Below, in pieces: positions 24,161 to 35,267 of a stretch of DNA of 64,000 nucleotides. The notes beneath the pieces are model-generated. The model saw nothing but the letters and a program-made list of their open reading frames with translations, was not told the DNA's origin and did no database searches. Position numbers and translations under genes: made by a program. Location of the stretch: the NCBI GenBank assembly GCA_013368315.1, contig JAACJM010000113.1, positions 186,001 to 250,000 of the forward strand, read 5' to 3'. The stretch's first letter is position 1. Every line of letters starts with the position of its first letter. Source of the stretch: Tetrapyrgos nigripes. Taxonomy: Eukaryota > Basidiomycota > Agaricomycetes > Agaricales > Campanellaceae.

Positions 24161-25625
24161 ATGGACTCTGATTCTTTCCAATTTATCATCGAGTCTCCCC
24201 AGCACACGCAGGGCCACAAGAAGCGTCCCCGTCTCGTCACGTCCTGTGATAACTGGTGAGTGGCGCACAACCCCCATCAGGCCAAGTCCCCGACTCATAC
24301 GTTCATAAAGTCGTCTCAAGAAGATCAAGTGTCTCCAGCCCTCTCCAGAAACGAAATGCGAGGCCTGCAAGACTGCCAAGATTCCATGTCGTTTCCGTGA
24401 TCGAGAGCGTTATTTCGCTGAGCGAAGTCGCGCTATTTCTGGGCCTAGTTCGTCTCCAAACTACGTCAATGAAATGCAGAGGTGCGTCCCAAAAGCTTCT
24501 TCAGTCCTTCAGCTAATTTGTCCTCTAGAAATGCCAATACTGCTCCCCTCGAAGGCTTTTCGGTAGCATCTCCTCCTTCCAGTCGCTCGTCTTCATCTTA
24601 CACTTCGCGTTCTCCAAAGCCCAGTGGAATTGTGGCTCCCGACGACAGTGCCAGTGTGCGCTACGCACCCTATGGTTCAGAAACACGCCGTTCAGTAGAT
24701 TATTCACATCGGTATGCTGCACTTTCCTTCATCGCGTTCGCCACTCATTTTCTTTGTCTCAGTGCTTCCTATAGCAACTCATCAGCACGTCAAAGCCCTC
24801 TAAGTTACGGTTCTGTATCTCCTAGCCCTGCGCCTATGATGCACCACCATCACCACTCTCGTTCATCTTCTGGACCCCGCCAAAGTTCTATATTCGATCC
24901 TGACAATAACCAATTTCCTAATTTTCAATTTATGAGCCAATTTATTACACTATTCTTTCAACATCTGGGGAATGAGTATCCCTTTATCGTGTATGAAGAC
25001 GTTTGGTCCGATTTCATGGAACGCCGACTTTCAGCACCGATGGCAAATAGCATAGCTGCGTTGGCTGTCCAGTAAGTCTCAGCCCGACCATTATGACTCT
25101 ATTTTCCACTTACACAGCTTACAGATACTCTGTCCTACCCGAACTGACCGTGCGAGGGCCGCATAATGTAGCCGAGGCTTATGTTGAGTGTGCTAGGGTG
25201 TGTTTCATGTCACCATTGCAGCCAAGATTTCTAATCGACTCTGTGTTCCGTCAGAATGCAATAAGCCCTGTAGCGCACATCCCCAGTGTGGATACCATGC
25301 ATGCTTGCATGTTGCTGGCTTGGTACGAATATAGGCTGGGCAGGTATTCTGGTAAGTTTTGTGTCAGCGCCCATGTTCCGGTTTTCCCTAACTGTATGGT
25401 ACAGCATTCCGTGATCTCGCAACAACAATCTCTAGGCTCTCGACTCAGCTTGGTTTCACCGCTCCTCACGGAGGTCTCATAACTACACAAGACGGCGAAA
25501 GAAGAAAGTGGACGCTCAAAGGCTTGTACAGTATAAACATGACTCTTGCGAACCGTGAGTGTCCCTTTTTAGGATAATGACTCGGTTCACTGACTCGGAT
25601 TGTCGTCACAGCACCTCGACAATAG
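24161..25625 (+). CDS. Zn2Cys6 transcription factor, compact
   Basis: Exons 24161-24255, 24311-24481, 24529-24711, 24763-25071, 25125-25197, 25255-25351, 25405-25554, 25612-25625; 363 residues. The binuclear zinc cluster reads TSCDNCRLKKIKC...CEACKTAKIPCRF at about residues 28-60, with the first intron splitting the second Cys codon. A long Ser-rich linker with YGSVSPSPAPMM and five consecutive His follows. The C-terminal part (FMSQFITLFFQHLGNEYPFIVYEDVWSDF, AYVECARNAISPVAHIPSVDTMHACMLLAWYEYRLGRYSAF, DLATTISRLSTQLGF) resembles a reduced regulator middle region. This arrangement recurs in Agaricomycetes; targets unknown. Nuclear DNA-binding role inferred from the cluster. The last exon is only 14 bp (PPRQ stop). 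Confidence 0.88.
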
Positions 25626-26308
25626 ACGTATTCTGGTAATAGGATATGTATAATCTCTTGGTCATTGATTTACACTACATTTACCATTATTAATATCATC
25701 TAATAGCATCGCGATCCTGTATTTTATCCACTCTCAAGTAGCATGCCTGACAGTGAATAGAGCTGTGCTCGGTCAGAAATAATATTGTGCAATGCTCAGC
25801 AAGTATACGCGTCCTGTACATTTAATGAATGCTCTAATTGCAGTCCGCTGGGATTGGGGAGATTACTTATCCTTGAGAGGTGATCGGCGCGAATATATGG
25901 AAGAACTTCTTTCGTGTCCACGTCTATCATGAGCTCTAAATGGGTTCGAGAAGGACGAAGAAGGGGGCTCGGTCCGTGTAGGTCCTTGCCTATCTTGCAC
26001 GTGATGGTGCAGATGTATACCTAAGTATATCACCCGAGCCGGAGATTTGTCTGGACAGGACATCCTGCCTACCAACTTAATTCACACCAATGGCAGCTGT
26101 ATCTGCTAGTTCCTGACATTTATGAATGCACTTTCAGTCACAGCATCAAAAATCGCCACTGTCGCCTCTATTCACACACTTGTCAATGTAGACCACTTTG
26201 GCCAGATGAGCTTTAAGTTTGAGGTCCTTCTCTGTACTATCATCTCTAGTCCGTCCTCACTGTGAATTTCTTCGCTGTACTGGCCTGTGGCCTCCGTCTC
26301 TCTTTCTC
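25626..26308. other. Intergenic DNA
   Basis: Between two plus-strand genes. AT-rich around 25680-25830. An open minus-strand frame at 25863-26075 has no motif. Presumably holds the 5' region of the DUF6533 gene. Confidence 0.5.
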
Positions 26309-28276
26309 ATGCTTGGTCCTTTCGACGAAAGGTCTTTGACGCTGGATGATCGGTCTTACAAGTTGACCGCCTATCTGCGCGTCAGTTCTTTGGCCGTTGC
26401 TCTATACGAGTATGTTTTCGCCCTCAACGCCATATCCACCTCGATTGAACTGTTTTTAGCTTCATCTCGACCCTTCCGTCGTCCTGGAGATTCTACAAAG
26501 AGCAATGGGATGCCCCGCGCCTAACGTGAGTGCCTAGCCCATAGATGATAAACTAGTCTAATCTACCTGCAGAGTGTCTTTCATCTTATTTTTTCTCATT
26601 CAGTAAACCAATCTGCTCTCTCTCCAAGTCGAAAGACATTCATCGTGTTATCCTCCAGATTTATTAGTATAGCAGCTCTGACTATTTCGAACGTCGGCTT
26701 TTTTTATTCACACTTTACGGAGACGTCGTGCCATCACTTCTATCTTCTGCCTTTGATCTTCAAAGGTATCCCTCATGAATCTGCTGGGCGTCGGGACTGC
26801 TGACTTACTGGCCGTGAACTATCCAGTGCTTCAAGCCATGGTATCACAGGCAATCCTCGGGTTCCGGTATGGCCTAGATTCCCAGTTGCATCAATCCTTT
26901 CTGAGCAACAATACAGTTCTTTCAACTTGTCACGGCGCTCGCAAAGGATTAGCGTCCTCCTTGCAAGTTTCTATGTGGGCGCATGTACAGTAAGTATAGA
27001 GACGTTTCACATGACCGTAATATGTCTTAATGTGCTTGAATTGGCAGCTGGAATGGATTACAACCCTCTACAACCGGCAGCGTAAATTTCCGTTCCTTGC
27101 TTTTATTTATATTTGCGTCGTCTGACACATTCTATGCAGCCGTCGTGGATCCTAAATATGTGAGTTTTTATCCGATGCTACTGTATCAGCTGAATAATCG
27201 TCTACTAGGGAAAGTAGGTCTTTTCTCGACTTCTGTTGGTAAGGGTCGTTGAGCGCAGCGATCTTTAGTTGCCGGGCGGTTCTTGAAAATCTCTACTTCG
27301 GGGCGTGGATATACTACGTCGTGGCTATGGTGGGGTTTTTTCTTTTTAGGTCCAAAAGTCGAACAATTCACCATGTTTATTACAATCCCGTTCTCAAGAT
27401 TTACGACCTGTTTACAACCTCAATTGCTATTACCTATTTATTGAAACATAAATTATCCACTCCTACTACTTCTTTGTAAGTTTCTTCGTTTTCCGAAGCT
27501 CACTTTAGTACTGATTACATCGGTACAGGTTCTCTCAGTTAAATAAGATGTACTTGCTCCTCTCGAACAAATAATTTCTGTCACTCAGTACTCTTATTTT
27601 CAGAATGTTGTACGATGGCATTGGCTACTTTGCGGCTCTCACAGGTATGCGATCAAACATGACTGTCAAGTAGAAATGCCCTAACCGTACTCCAAGCTGT
27701 CAACATTCTCAATCTCATAATTTATAGAGCCGGGCAGGATATACAGGTCTGTTGATTTGTGTTGGTCATAATAGCGATCTAGACTTACCCTAATATCAGT
27801 CAGCCGCGTCAGTATCCCACCAAGATAACAGCTGAATTGCAGCACTTAAATGATGTTTATTTTAATGCAGGGCGTCTCTCGGTTATTGTGTTACATGGAT
27901 CATGTCTCAGCGGCTTCTTATACACCTCCACGGTATGTAGCAGACTAGTGTCCACGTCTCTGTGACTGATGTAGATTGTATAGATGCGTCATTGGAACGT
28001 CGGTTCGGATCGATTGATGAGGCAGTCACGATATCACAAGGCGTCAGTTCCGCGAGAGATGTCACTCGAATCATCCGATCGCAGTTCGACTCCAAAACCG
28101 GACTGGTCAGTCTTGATTTGACGATCCCTGATTTCGAGCTAGAGTCTTCGGATTGTGGTACATTTGAACACGCGGACGAAGTCAGTGTTCAAGTTAGGGT
28201 GGAAAAGACTGTCAAAGTGGAACGGCGCCCTAAGACATACACTCTAGAGAACTATTCTAGGCATCCCCCAGTGTGA
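26309..28276 (+). CDS. DUF6533 multi-pass membrane protein, 17 exons
   Basis: Member of the Agaricomycete-expanded DUF6533 family, seven-helix proteins of unknown function. Exons: 26309-26409, 26460-26525, 26573-26602, 26659-26765, 26836-26866, 26917-26989, 27048-27081, 27140-27159, 27209-27213 (5 bp), 27269-27329, 27399-27475, 27529-27549, 27604-27644, 27697-27746, 27800-27807 (8 bp), 27871-27932, 27984-28276; 359 residues with every phase closed. Family words: LTAYLRVSSLAVALYDF, TLPSSWRFY, LTVSFILFFLIQFISIAAL, MVSQAILGFRSF, LEWITTLYNRQ, NILNLIIYRAG and ASLGYCVTWIMSQRLLIHLH. The C-terminal tail is soluble and charged. A GPCR gene follows on the same strand. The micro-exons need cDNA support. 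Confidence 0.85.
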
Positions 28277-28809
28277 AGATGTATGTAGATGTCTACTTGT
28301 TGACTCTGCAGTTCACTCAATTGTAACGGTATATCCTGGTCACTGGTCAGATAACCGGATTCTCCTTGGCGCTCTATCGAGTGTTTCGGAAGCGTCCAGT
28401 TATGGAGGCGTAAATCAGTTCACTTGAAGTTGATCGTTCCTGATGATTCTGTGATATGTGTTGCCTGATGCCTGTGGCGCCCGCCCGTTCAAGACCCAAG
28501 TTGGCCTCGTCGTAAGCTTCACTGCATCTTCAAGGCTACTTACTTCCAGGCCGATTGTCCACGTCAATCCGCTGTCACCAAGGCACCCGAACGACGGAAG
28601 AACTAGTAAATAGACCGATGCAAAAGCATTGGTGGCAGCGCAGCACGCAGCTGTGGCAACGCTGAGACTACCGGCGCGGAATGTTCGTGGAACCCCTTGA
28701 GCTGGTCTTCAACTCTTACGCTCATCTTCGACGTTGACCGTCAAGATTCCTCGACGAGCAGGACTCGTTCGATCCCGACTTTCTAATCGTTCTAAGGACA
28801 TCGACCACA
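28277..28809. other. Intergenic DNA upstream of GPCR
   Basis: No gene recognised; contains the GPCR promoter. An open frame begins at 28734 in a different frame from the receptor and is not used. Confidence 0.5.
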
Positions 28810-30861
28810 ATGTCCGCATACGCCTCTTTACCAGGTGGGGCCGAATATCTTGTACGAGTGGAATACCCCTCTTCCGAAGCCTCTGGGATCACGGTATGTT
28901 GTGCGAGTCTGCCTTGATGGGTATACTAACTAGAATACAGGCAGTCGTTGTCGTCTCTTTCATTTCGTTACTAGCTGTTGTCAGTCTGCTCGCTGTGATC
29001 TCGGTAGCTACATCAATCCCATTCTGCGATTCAGAAATCCTAACGCCTTTATCGAGATATCTGCCTTGAATACTAGAACGTCATTGGACCACCATCTGTT
29101 TGTCCGCATGCATGTGGCTACATACTTCATCTCTCTTCTGGTGGGCAACCTTCTACAAGGTTAGTTTCGGGTTGAATCGTTTGAGTGAATGTATGTTAGC
29201 TCACCTCCAGTCCGCAGCTGTTGGTTCAATTATCAACGTAACTTGGGTGGCTTCCAAAGCTGTTGTATTCGGGAATACGTGTACACTCCAAGGTCCGTCT
29301 CATTTTGAAAATGGCTGTCTATCATGTATGTACCCAGAAGGACCCAGGTGTTGTTAAGCATGTTGCGGATCTCAGCATGGCTATTTGGACCTTTGTAAGT
29401 ACATATAGTTTTGTCGCCAGGTATTATCTCAGAACAGTCGATATGTATTCCTGGCAGGCAATCGCCATGCATACATTTTGTTTACTCGTTCTTGGCCTGA
29501 AGATACAACGCGTCACAATGATAGCCACTGTGGTCTCTGGTTGGTCCGGCACATTTGCGTTGGTGATTATAGGACCTGCTGTTCTCGGCACGAAGGGGCC
29601 TTACTGTACGTCTACAGGCTCCCTGTTAATACACTTTAATTGACAAGGAACAGTCGGGATTTCTGGCCGCTGGTGTTGGATAACGGAGCAGTATCCCGCT
29701 GAACGAATAACGCAAGTGAGCTTGTTCTGCTCGACAGCGCTAACGCTAACGTATCTTTCCTTCATCAACAGTCTGGACTACTTATTTGTAGGTGCATAGT
29801 AATTTCTCGCTCTGGTGTGATGCTGATTCCTACATTTCTGCGATAGGTGTTCATGGCAGCATTTCTGAGCCTTAGTCTTTATCTACTAATTCTGTTGCAT
29901 TTTCGCGGGGTACCCGTTCTCAGTGGGTTGCGTGCGTATTTCCGTGAGACATCGATAGGTGGCGACTATGAATTTGAACGGAAAGGGATGGATATCGCAA
30001 AGAAGATGTTATTGTAAGTGCCGATTAAGTATTTTGAGAAAATGGACATCTTCTGACATGAGCGGCCAGGTACCCAGTCAGTGAGAAATTCCGTGGCTAA
30101 CTTCGCAGCTAACCTAGTTGCAGGTTGCATACGGTATAATAGTTTTCCCTATAGCTGTGACTCGTTTCAGTGAATGGGCAGGGGCTAAACCCACCTTTGC
30201 TGCAATAATCTTCAGGTGAGGGTCAACTTGTCAACGTATACTGCGTGAACATCTCTGATTTGACCTTTTGGCCAGCTCGGTGTTGTTCCAGATGTCCGGT
30301 ATCATCAACGTCTGTCTCTTCTTGACGATAGGCCGTGTACTTCCACCTCAGTCGGTAAACATTTCCAGCCTCAAGAGAGGAATCTCTCGCCCTCGGACCT
30401 TCAAACCGCCCCCACCGATCCTTGTTCCAGGTAACTCGGACCCTTACTACGCATCCTCAGACTTCGATCCCATACCTCCAATCCCTGACATTGCTGAGGA
30501 CAGAAATATGTTCCCAGAGCCGGAGTTGTATGTACATGCGGGAAATGCGGAATTCACGGAGCATCCTGAGCCAGTTGTCCCGAAAGTATTTGAAGAGGAA
30601 CATACAGTTGCACCGCTGCAGATTCGCAAAGCCCGGCAAGACATGCTCCCAGACATTGAAGTCTCGAACCGGCTCGATAGCGTCTACGACTATTATGAAC
30701 GAGAAGGACGACGTGGCAGTCAGGACTCGTACTACAATCATGAAGACCGTGATTATGCGACGGGCCGTAGTGGAGATTCATACAAAGATGTGGACTTGGA
30801 TGACATTCCCAATGAGCGACCCGACTCGGACGAAGACAGTGTCTATTCGAATGAGGTATAA
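28810..30861 (+). CDS. G protein-coupled receptor, Git3/Gpr1-like
   Basis: Seven-transmembrane receptor of the fungal glucose/cAMP-receptor-like class. Exons: 28810-28893, 28941-29003, 29057-29159, 29218-29292, 29348-29394, 29458-29605, 29654-29711, 29772-29787 (16 bp), 29847-30013, 30070-30076 (7 bp), 30124-30215, 30276-30861; 481 residues. TM1 AVVVVSFISLLAVVSLLAVIS, ALNTRTS, TM2 VATYFISLLVGNLLQAVGSI, GNTCTLQG, ADLSMAIWTFAIAMHTFCLLVL, GWSGTFALVIIGPAVLG, GRWCWITEQYPAERITLDYLFVFMAAF, and later YPVAYGIIVFPIAVTRF. The intron after 29711 has a GC donor (gcaagtgag). The cytoplasmic tail of about 170 residues is acidic, Tyr/Asp-rich, with many potential phosphosites. Coupling to a G-alpha is expected from the class; the ligand cannot be inferred. 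Confidence 0.88.
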
Positions 30862-30992
30862 TCATACTGTACAAACAATACAATGTCCCAATTATACCGG
30901 TAATATAGTATGCTAATGCAAGTCCAATGTTAGTCTTTGGACGCTGAGTCTGGCATGCAATACGCACTGAGTTAACCTGGTGATGATAAGAG

Positions 30993-32131
30993 CTATGACC
31001 ATGGAAGTTTTTGATGGAAAAGGGCGTCCATATCCTCAGGACACCAGTCTAGGAGCTCTCTTAACTCCGGTGACGAGGTGTAATAGGAATGAAACCGTAA
31101 GTGGGGGTTCCGTAGTAACCGTTTGAAAACAAGTTGTGTGTGGCAGCCGTAGAGATCTTTGGTGTATGGTATAAAACCGTTCTGTAGCTAAAAGATAATT
31201 CGTTTCGTTGTGCGGCAACCCATCTCAGAAGCGCGTACCTCCCCGTCCATAGCATTAGCTCTCTCCTCTGGACCGTCATCAGGGTCTATTCCGATATAGA
31301 AAAATCTATCCGTGGGCCAGCGTATCGCCTCTCGGTGAAGCTCTGTAAACCGGCGGCGCTTCATTTCATAGCCAACTACGGTGATCTTCTGGGGATACCG
31401 TCCAGTGTATTCGTGGAAGCGGGCGATAGAAAACAGTAGATTCTGAAAAGAGTCCAAGGCATAGTTTTCGCTGGTTGCACGGATCACAGAAGAGAAGGAA
31501 ATATGGAAGACATCTGCTTGCAGCGCTAATTGCAGATACGATTCGCCTTCAGTTATGGTAGCAGCAGGACGAGTTTGTCCGCTAGAGCGACGAATTTAGT
31601 AATTGTGCGTGATGCAGAAGTTGGAGTCGTACCCGCTGAAGATGACAAGCGAACGAGTGTCCTCCAGAGCAAGCTGAGCTCTACAACATATAGGTCAGTA
31701 TCTGAGCACGTCACAATGAATAACACGCACGCCTTCAGTATGTGCTGAAAGAAAGCTTTTAGCCGTCCACTTCCCTGTTGATAGGGTTCCAGCAACCACA
31801 GGCGCTCCAAATTTCGGTCCTCAGACGCACCACCCAGCCAGACGGCATGACAAGGAACGACAATGAGATGGTCAAGATGAGTGTTCTCTCTGGATATAGT
31901 CGAGAGAATGCTTTGTGGTAAAGGGGACGATTGCGAGGTCAGCAGGTGCTTGAGATTGATGAAAATGGAGATAGAAAACGCGAACGCAAGCAGGAAAAAA
32001 GCGAGATTTGTTATGCGAGCTCGAGATAGAAGCAAGTCCTGCAGCTTCCGACGGCGAAAAGCCCCTTCCGTGTTGGAATTTCGGCGAAAATGCCTTCGCT
32101 TGGGAAGGAGGACGACGGGGGCCGGAAGCAT
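30993..32131 (-). CDS. DUF218 (YdcF/SanA-like) membrane-anchored protein
   Basis: Exons 32131-31731, 31680-31633, 31581-31239, 31187-30993; 328 residues. Starts MLPAPVVLLPKRRHFRR, then a transmembrane helix ITNLAFFLLAFAFSISIFINL (about residues 41-61), giving a type II topology. The DUF218 fold is recognisable: DHLIVVPCHAVW, TRSLVIFSGGQTRPAATITEGESYL, ATSENYALDSFQNLLFSIARF, TVVGYEMKRRRF and the substrate-loop-like FYIGIDPDDGPEE. Bacterial relatives act at the envelope; the function of the fungal group is unknown. An upstream in-frame TTG stretch exists, so I used the first ATG. The tail ends FHQKLPWS. Confidence 0.88.
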
Positions 32132-32260
32132 CTCGCGTTGTCGGCTAAACAAGCTACGGCGTCAAGTGGGTCTTTTGCATGCCCATGTAACCCACAAAAA
32201 TACTCCATTAACTACTCAGACATATAACCTACTACAACATATCGCTGACTCTCCCCCCAA

Positions 32261-34985
32261 TCATGCAGCACCCTCAGGGAAGAAGCCCAGCAGTCCATCT
32301 GGATCGTCCTCTGCCCAATTCTGCAACCCTATCTTCTTCAGCTCGTTCCAGAGCAATGTAGACGTCTCCTCACTCTTCTTCAGAAAATCTCGGATGTGCC
32401 TTAGCCATTTCTTGACCTGGGGGAACCTCTTGTCACCTCTGATGTTTTCTGCGTTCTCAAATGGTGGCAGGTTTTCGCGATGGGCCATAACGGTAACCCA
32501 TCCCAGCCAGTAGAATGGCAGAGCTGCAGAGCCAGCAACAGTCAGCCAAAGATAAGGACTACGACCCATCAAGCGAGTCACCTACCATGCTGCATGAAAG
32601 GTGGTTCCTCATCCTTCTTCGCCTTGACCTTCTCTGGGCATTTCATCCAACTTAGGAACCAATTGTTCAGTGCAAATTCGATACCAATCAACTGCTGCTC
32701 GACAAATTCAGAGTTGATCAGCGTATTGTTGTCAGCAGGCCGCAGCCTGGTCTCCGAACATATGGTAAAAAGATGACGAAGGATGGAGTGTATCAGCACA
32801 AAGTGCGCCAAAGGACTGAGTATCGCTGGGGTTGTCAACTCTCGAGGTTGCGAGACGAGGTCTATCATGTGCACCAAACTCTGGCCCATCAGTCGTATAT
32901 GGTAAGCACCATACGCAGATTCTTCCTGTAGAACTGCCCACCACTCTGGGGCCGTCTTCGCATTCCAGAGCTTGTTCTCACATGGCAGGCAGACATCGAC
33001 TTCTCTTGGTTGATAAGAAGGCGGCAAAGCGAAGTAGATGCAGTGACAGGTATCATGTAGGTAAGATAAGAGCAATGCTCTGAAGGTCAACGGTGAGCCA
33101 CATTTTACCGAGTCAAGACAAGTCAAGTATACCTTTTCGACATTTCATGCATAGCCCATTCGTGCCATCTGTCCTCAAGCGACAAGTGAGCACTGTTATC
33201 TGGACTCCACGACGCTATCTTGGCGATGAAGTGGGAACTCCGTATCATCTGTGTGCGTAGTTTAACAAATCACTGATCCAAAGAATTGGGAGGAAGCGTA
33301 CCATGATAAGCATGCCTATGGGATACGGTTAGTAAATTTCCATCGTCACTGGCAAAGAAAATGACAGACATACCATGGTAGTAACTAGATGAAGCTCGCA
33401 AATCAGATTTTTGGTGGAATAAGCCAATAGTTTGGATGAGAACAACCGCCAGTATGAGATGAAGCTGATCATAAGATGAAATCAATTCTTTGGCCTAAAA
33501 TGCCTGGATCAGTTAGCCCGAATCAACAGCTCCACCATAAATGCGTACAAATTCTTCCTCCAAGATTTCGCGGGCCGCTGACATGGTTTCCATGATGAAG
33601 GTTGAAGCACGACGGGTCTTGACGTACAGTGCACCACATGCTTGCATGACGCTAAGAAGCAAAGATGGTACCCCTTCTAGTTGGAATGTGGCAGCATGCA
33701 CCATCGGCATCTGTTCCAGGAACGCAGTGAAGAATAGATGAACTAGACAGGAAGCATGAGATGTGGGCGCATGGAAAATGAAGAAGACGCTCACGATAAT
33801 GCTGTCTTTCAGCATCCATAGCTGCGCCTTGTATATATCTTTCACTTGCTGGGTTATGGCGGACCTGACTAACAGCAGTCTGTACGGATGCTGATTGATG
33901 GAAAAAGAAAGGATCGGTGAAGCTTTCGTATGCAGCATGATCCTGGAAAGGCATAGATTCTGATGGAGCAGGAACTAGTGATTCCGTTGAATTGGAAGCT
34001 TCGAGGTATGGCGGTGATTCTACCACCGGTTCGAGGGGAGATGAAGCAGAAAAGATATTGCTGAACAGAGGCTGGAAGATGTCGCCACCACTATACAGCT
34101 GTGACAAGTTCCCATAGCCTGACGGACCAGTCAGCTCCGACTCGGTCGCTGTGTGAGAAGTGGCCGTATGAGAACTTGCCACAGAGGAGTAGAAATCAGA
34201 AGAAGCGACCGAGTTGCCGTCCGTATCGCTATATTGGCTGCTAAGATAGACGGGGGCTGCGGATATGACCGAAGCCATATCATCAAGAAGGTCTTCTGGT
34301 CTTGGATCTAAGGAGAATCGAGAAGAAGGAACACTGCCAGTGGATGCGAATGATTCGAGCTGCCGACTACTGTTTCTCCTTGCCTTGGGAGCGAAGGCAC
34401 ATTCTTTCCCTCTCGATAGACACTTTCCGCACGGATGTTGACGGTCGCATTTGATCTTGGACTCTGTGCAGGCAACGCATGACTTGCGGCGAGAACGACC
34501 CGTTCTAAACCACGGAGACACAAAGCGTCAGCCGAACAGGATAGGTTTCAATGATGATGCTTACTCGTCATTACATCCCTTTTTATGCCTTGAAAGAAGG
34601 TCTGAACGCGTGAATTGTGCCCCACATAGCTAACAGACAATGAGTGCCAAGACTGCACATCGAGCTGGAAACCTCACTTCACAATTATGGGTACGTTCGT
34701 TCATGTCTAGAACGTGAGATCAGCTGCAGGCCAAACTGGCACATCAGCAAGTGCTTACGGGTGCGTAGATGTCTGTTCAAATGAGCTGGAGGAGGTATAA
34801 GCGGTAATAGATGCGTCCAGAACACCAAAAGACTGACTTGTTCTGGTAAATTTTGCAGGGCAATGGGGACAGAGCTTTGTCTGGGGTAGGACTGGGACGT
34901 TCCCTGATTGCGTCGTAAGTATGAATTCTCCTTGCAAACTACCCTCCCTGACCTTTGTGATTCCGCATTTTACTGTATGTGCCAT
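32261..34985 (-). CDS. Transcription factor with two C2H2-type fingers, Zn2Cys6 and fungal TF domain
   Basis: Exons: 34985-34838, 34785-34759, 34706-34678, 34629-34565, 34504-33795, 33742-33549, 33494-33374, 33315-33302 (14 bp), 33248-33133, 33079-32586, 32523-32261; 726 residues, phases all closed. Finger 1 joins across an intron as CPHCPAKFTRTTHLNRHLRTH. Finger 2 is CELCGAQFTRSDLLSRHKKGC, a C2HC variant. Directly after comes the Zn2Cys6 cluster SCVACTESKIKC...CGKCLSRGKECAF, then a Ser-rich linker, then HYLHLFFTAFLEQMPMVHAATF, which opens a fungal-specific TF domain and continues with VMQACGALYVKTRR and the helix-rich C-terminus (ALPFYWLGWVTVMAHRENLPPFEN). Regulators of this architecture exist in fungi; the targets are unknown. 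The start at 34985 is the first ATG of the open first exon. Confidence 0.88.
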
Positions 34986-35267
34986 CCTTGTGATTTTGGG
35001 TCATAGTGAGGTGGACAACGACGACATTTCGGAATAGAGAATAGTGAGGCGGTGGTACAACGACGACTGCTAAGAATTCACCTTCTTTCTGAACTCAGGC
35101 GGCTGCTCTGGAGTAGGCGGGCGGGGTAAATCGAGTGGCCTGCTGGTCGATATTGTTGAGGTCATTATAGTTGAGAGAAAACAATTGGCTGATTAGGGGA
35201 TACGCGGGGTCTTCGGAACTACGGTGATAGCCGATTCTCTATTTATGGTAACTGCACAGTCTGTACT
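34986..35267. other. Short intergenic DNA
   Basis: Contains near-duplicate words gtgaggtggacaacgacgac (35009-35028) and gtgaggcggtggtacaacgacgac (35044-35067), a local tandem duplication upstream of the regulator gene. Nothing else seen. Confidence 0.4.

Noticed and set aside
29004..29056. RNPNAFIEISALNTR as coding sequence of the GPCR
   Set aside because: The first part lies in an intron with a ctaac branch site; joining VIS directly to ISALNTR is in phase.
28734..29069. Long plus-strand open frame over the GPCR 5' region
   Set aside because: It runs out of frame with the receptor's first exon and only joins the TM1 frame by reading through the intron; motif-bearing exons explain the region.
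26309..30861. DUF6533 protein and GPCR as one receptor system
   Set aside because: They are adjacent and both multi-pass, but both families are large and scattered in Agaricomycetes; adjacency alone does not support a functional unit.
33790..33990. Apparent frameshift inside the Zn2Cys6 regulator
   Set aside because: The main frame continues correctly over the intron at 33794-33743, giving HYLHLFFTAFLEQMP; no frameshift is needed.
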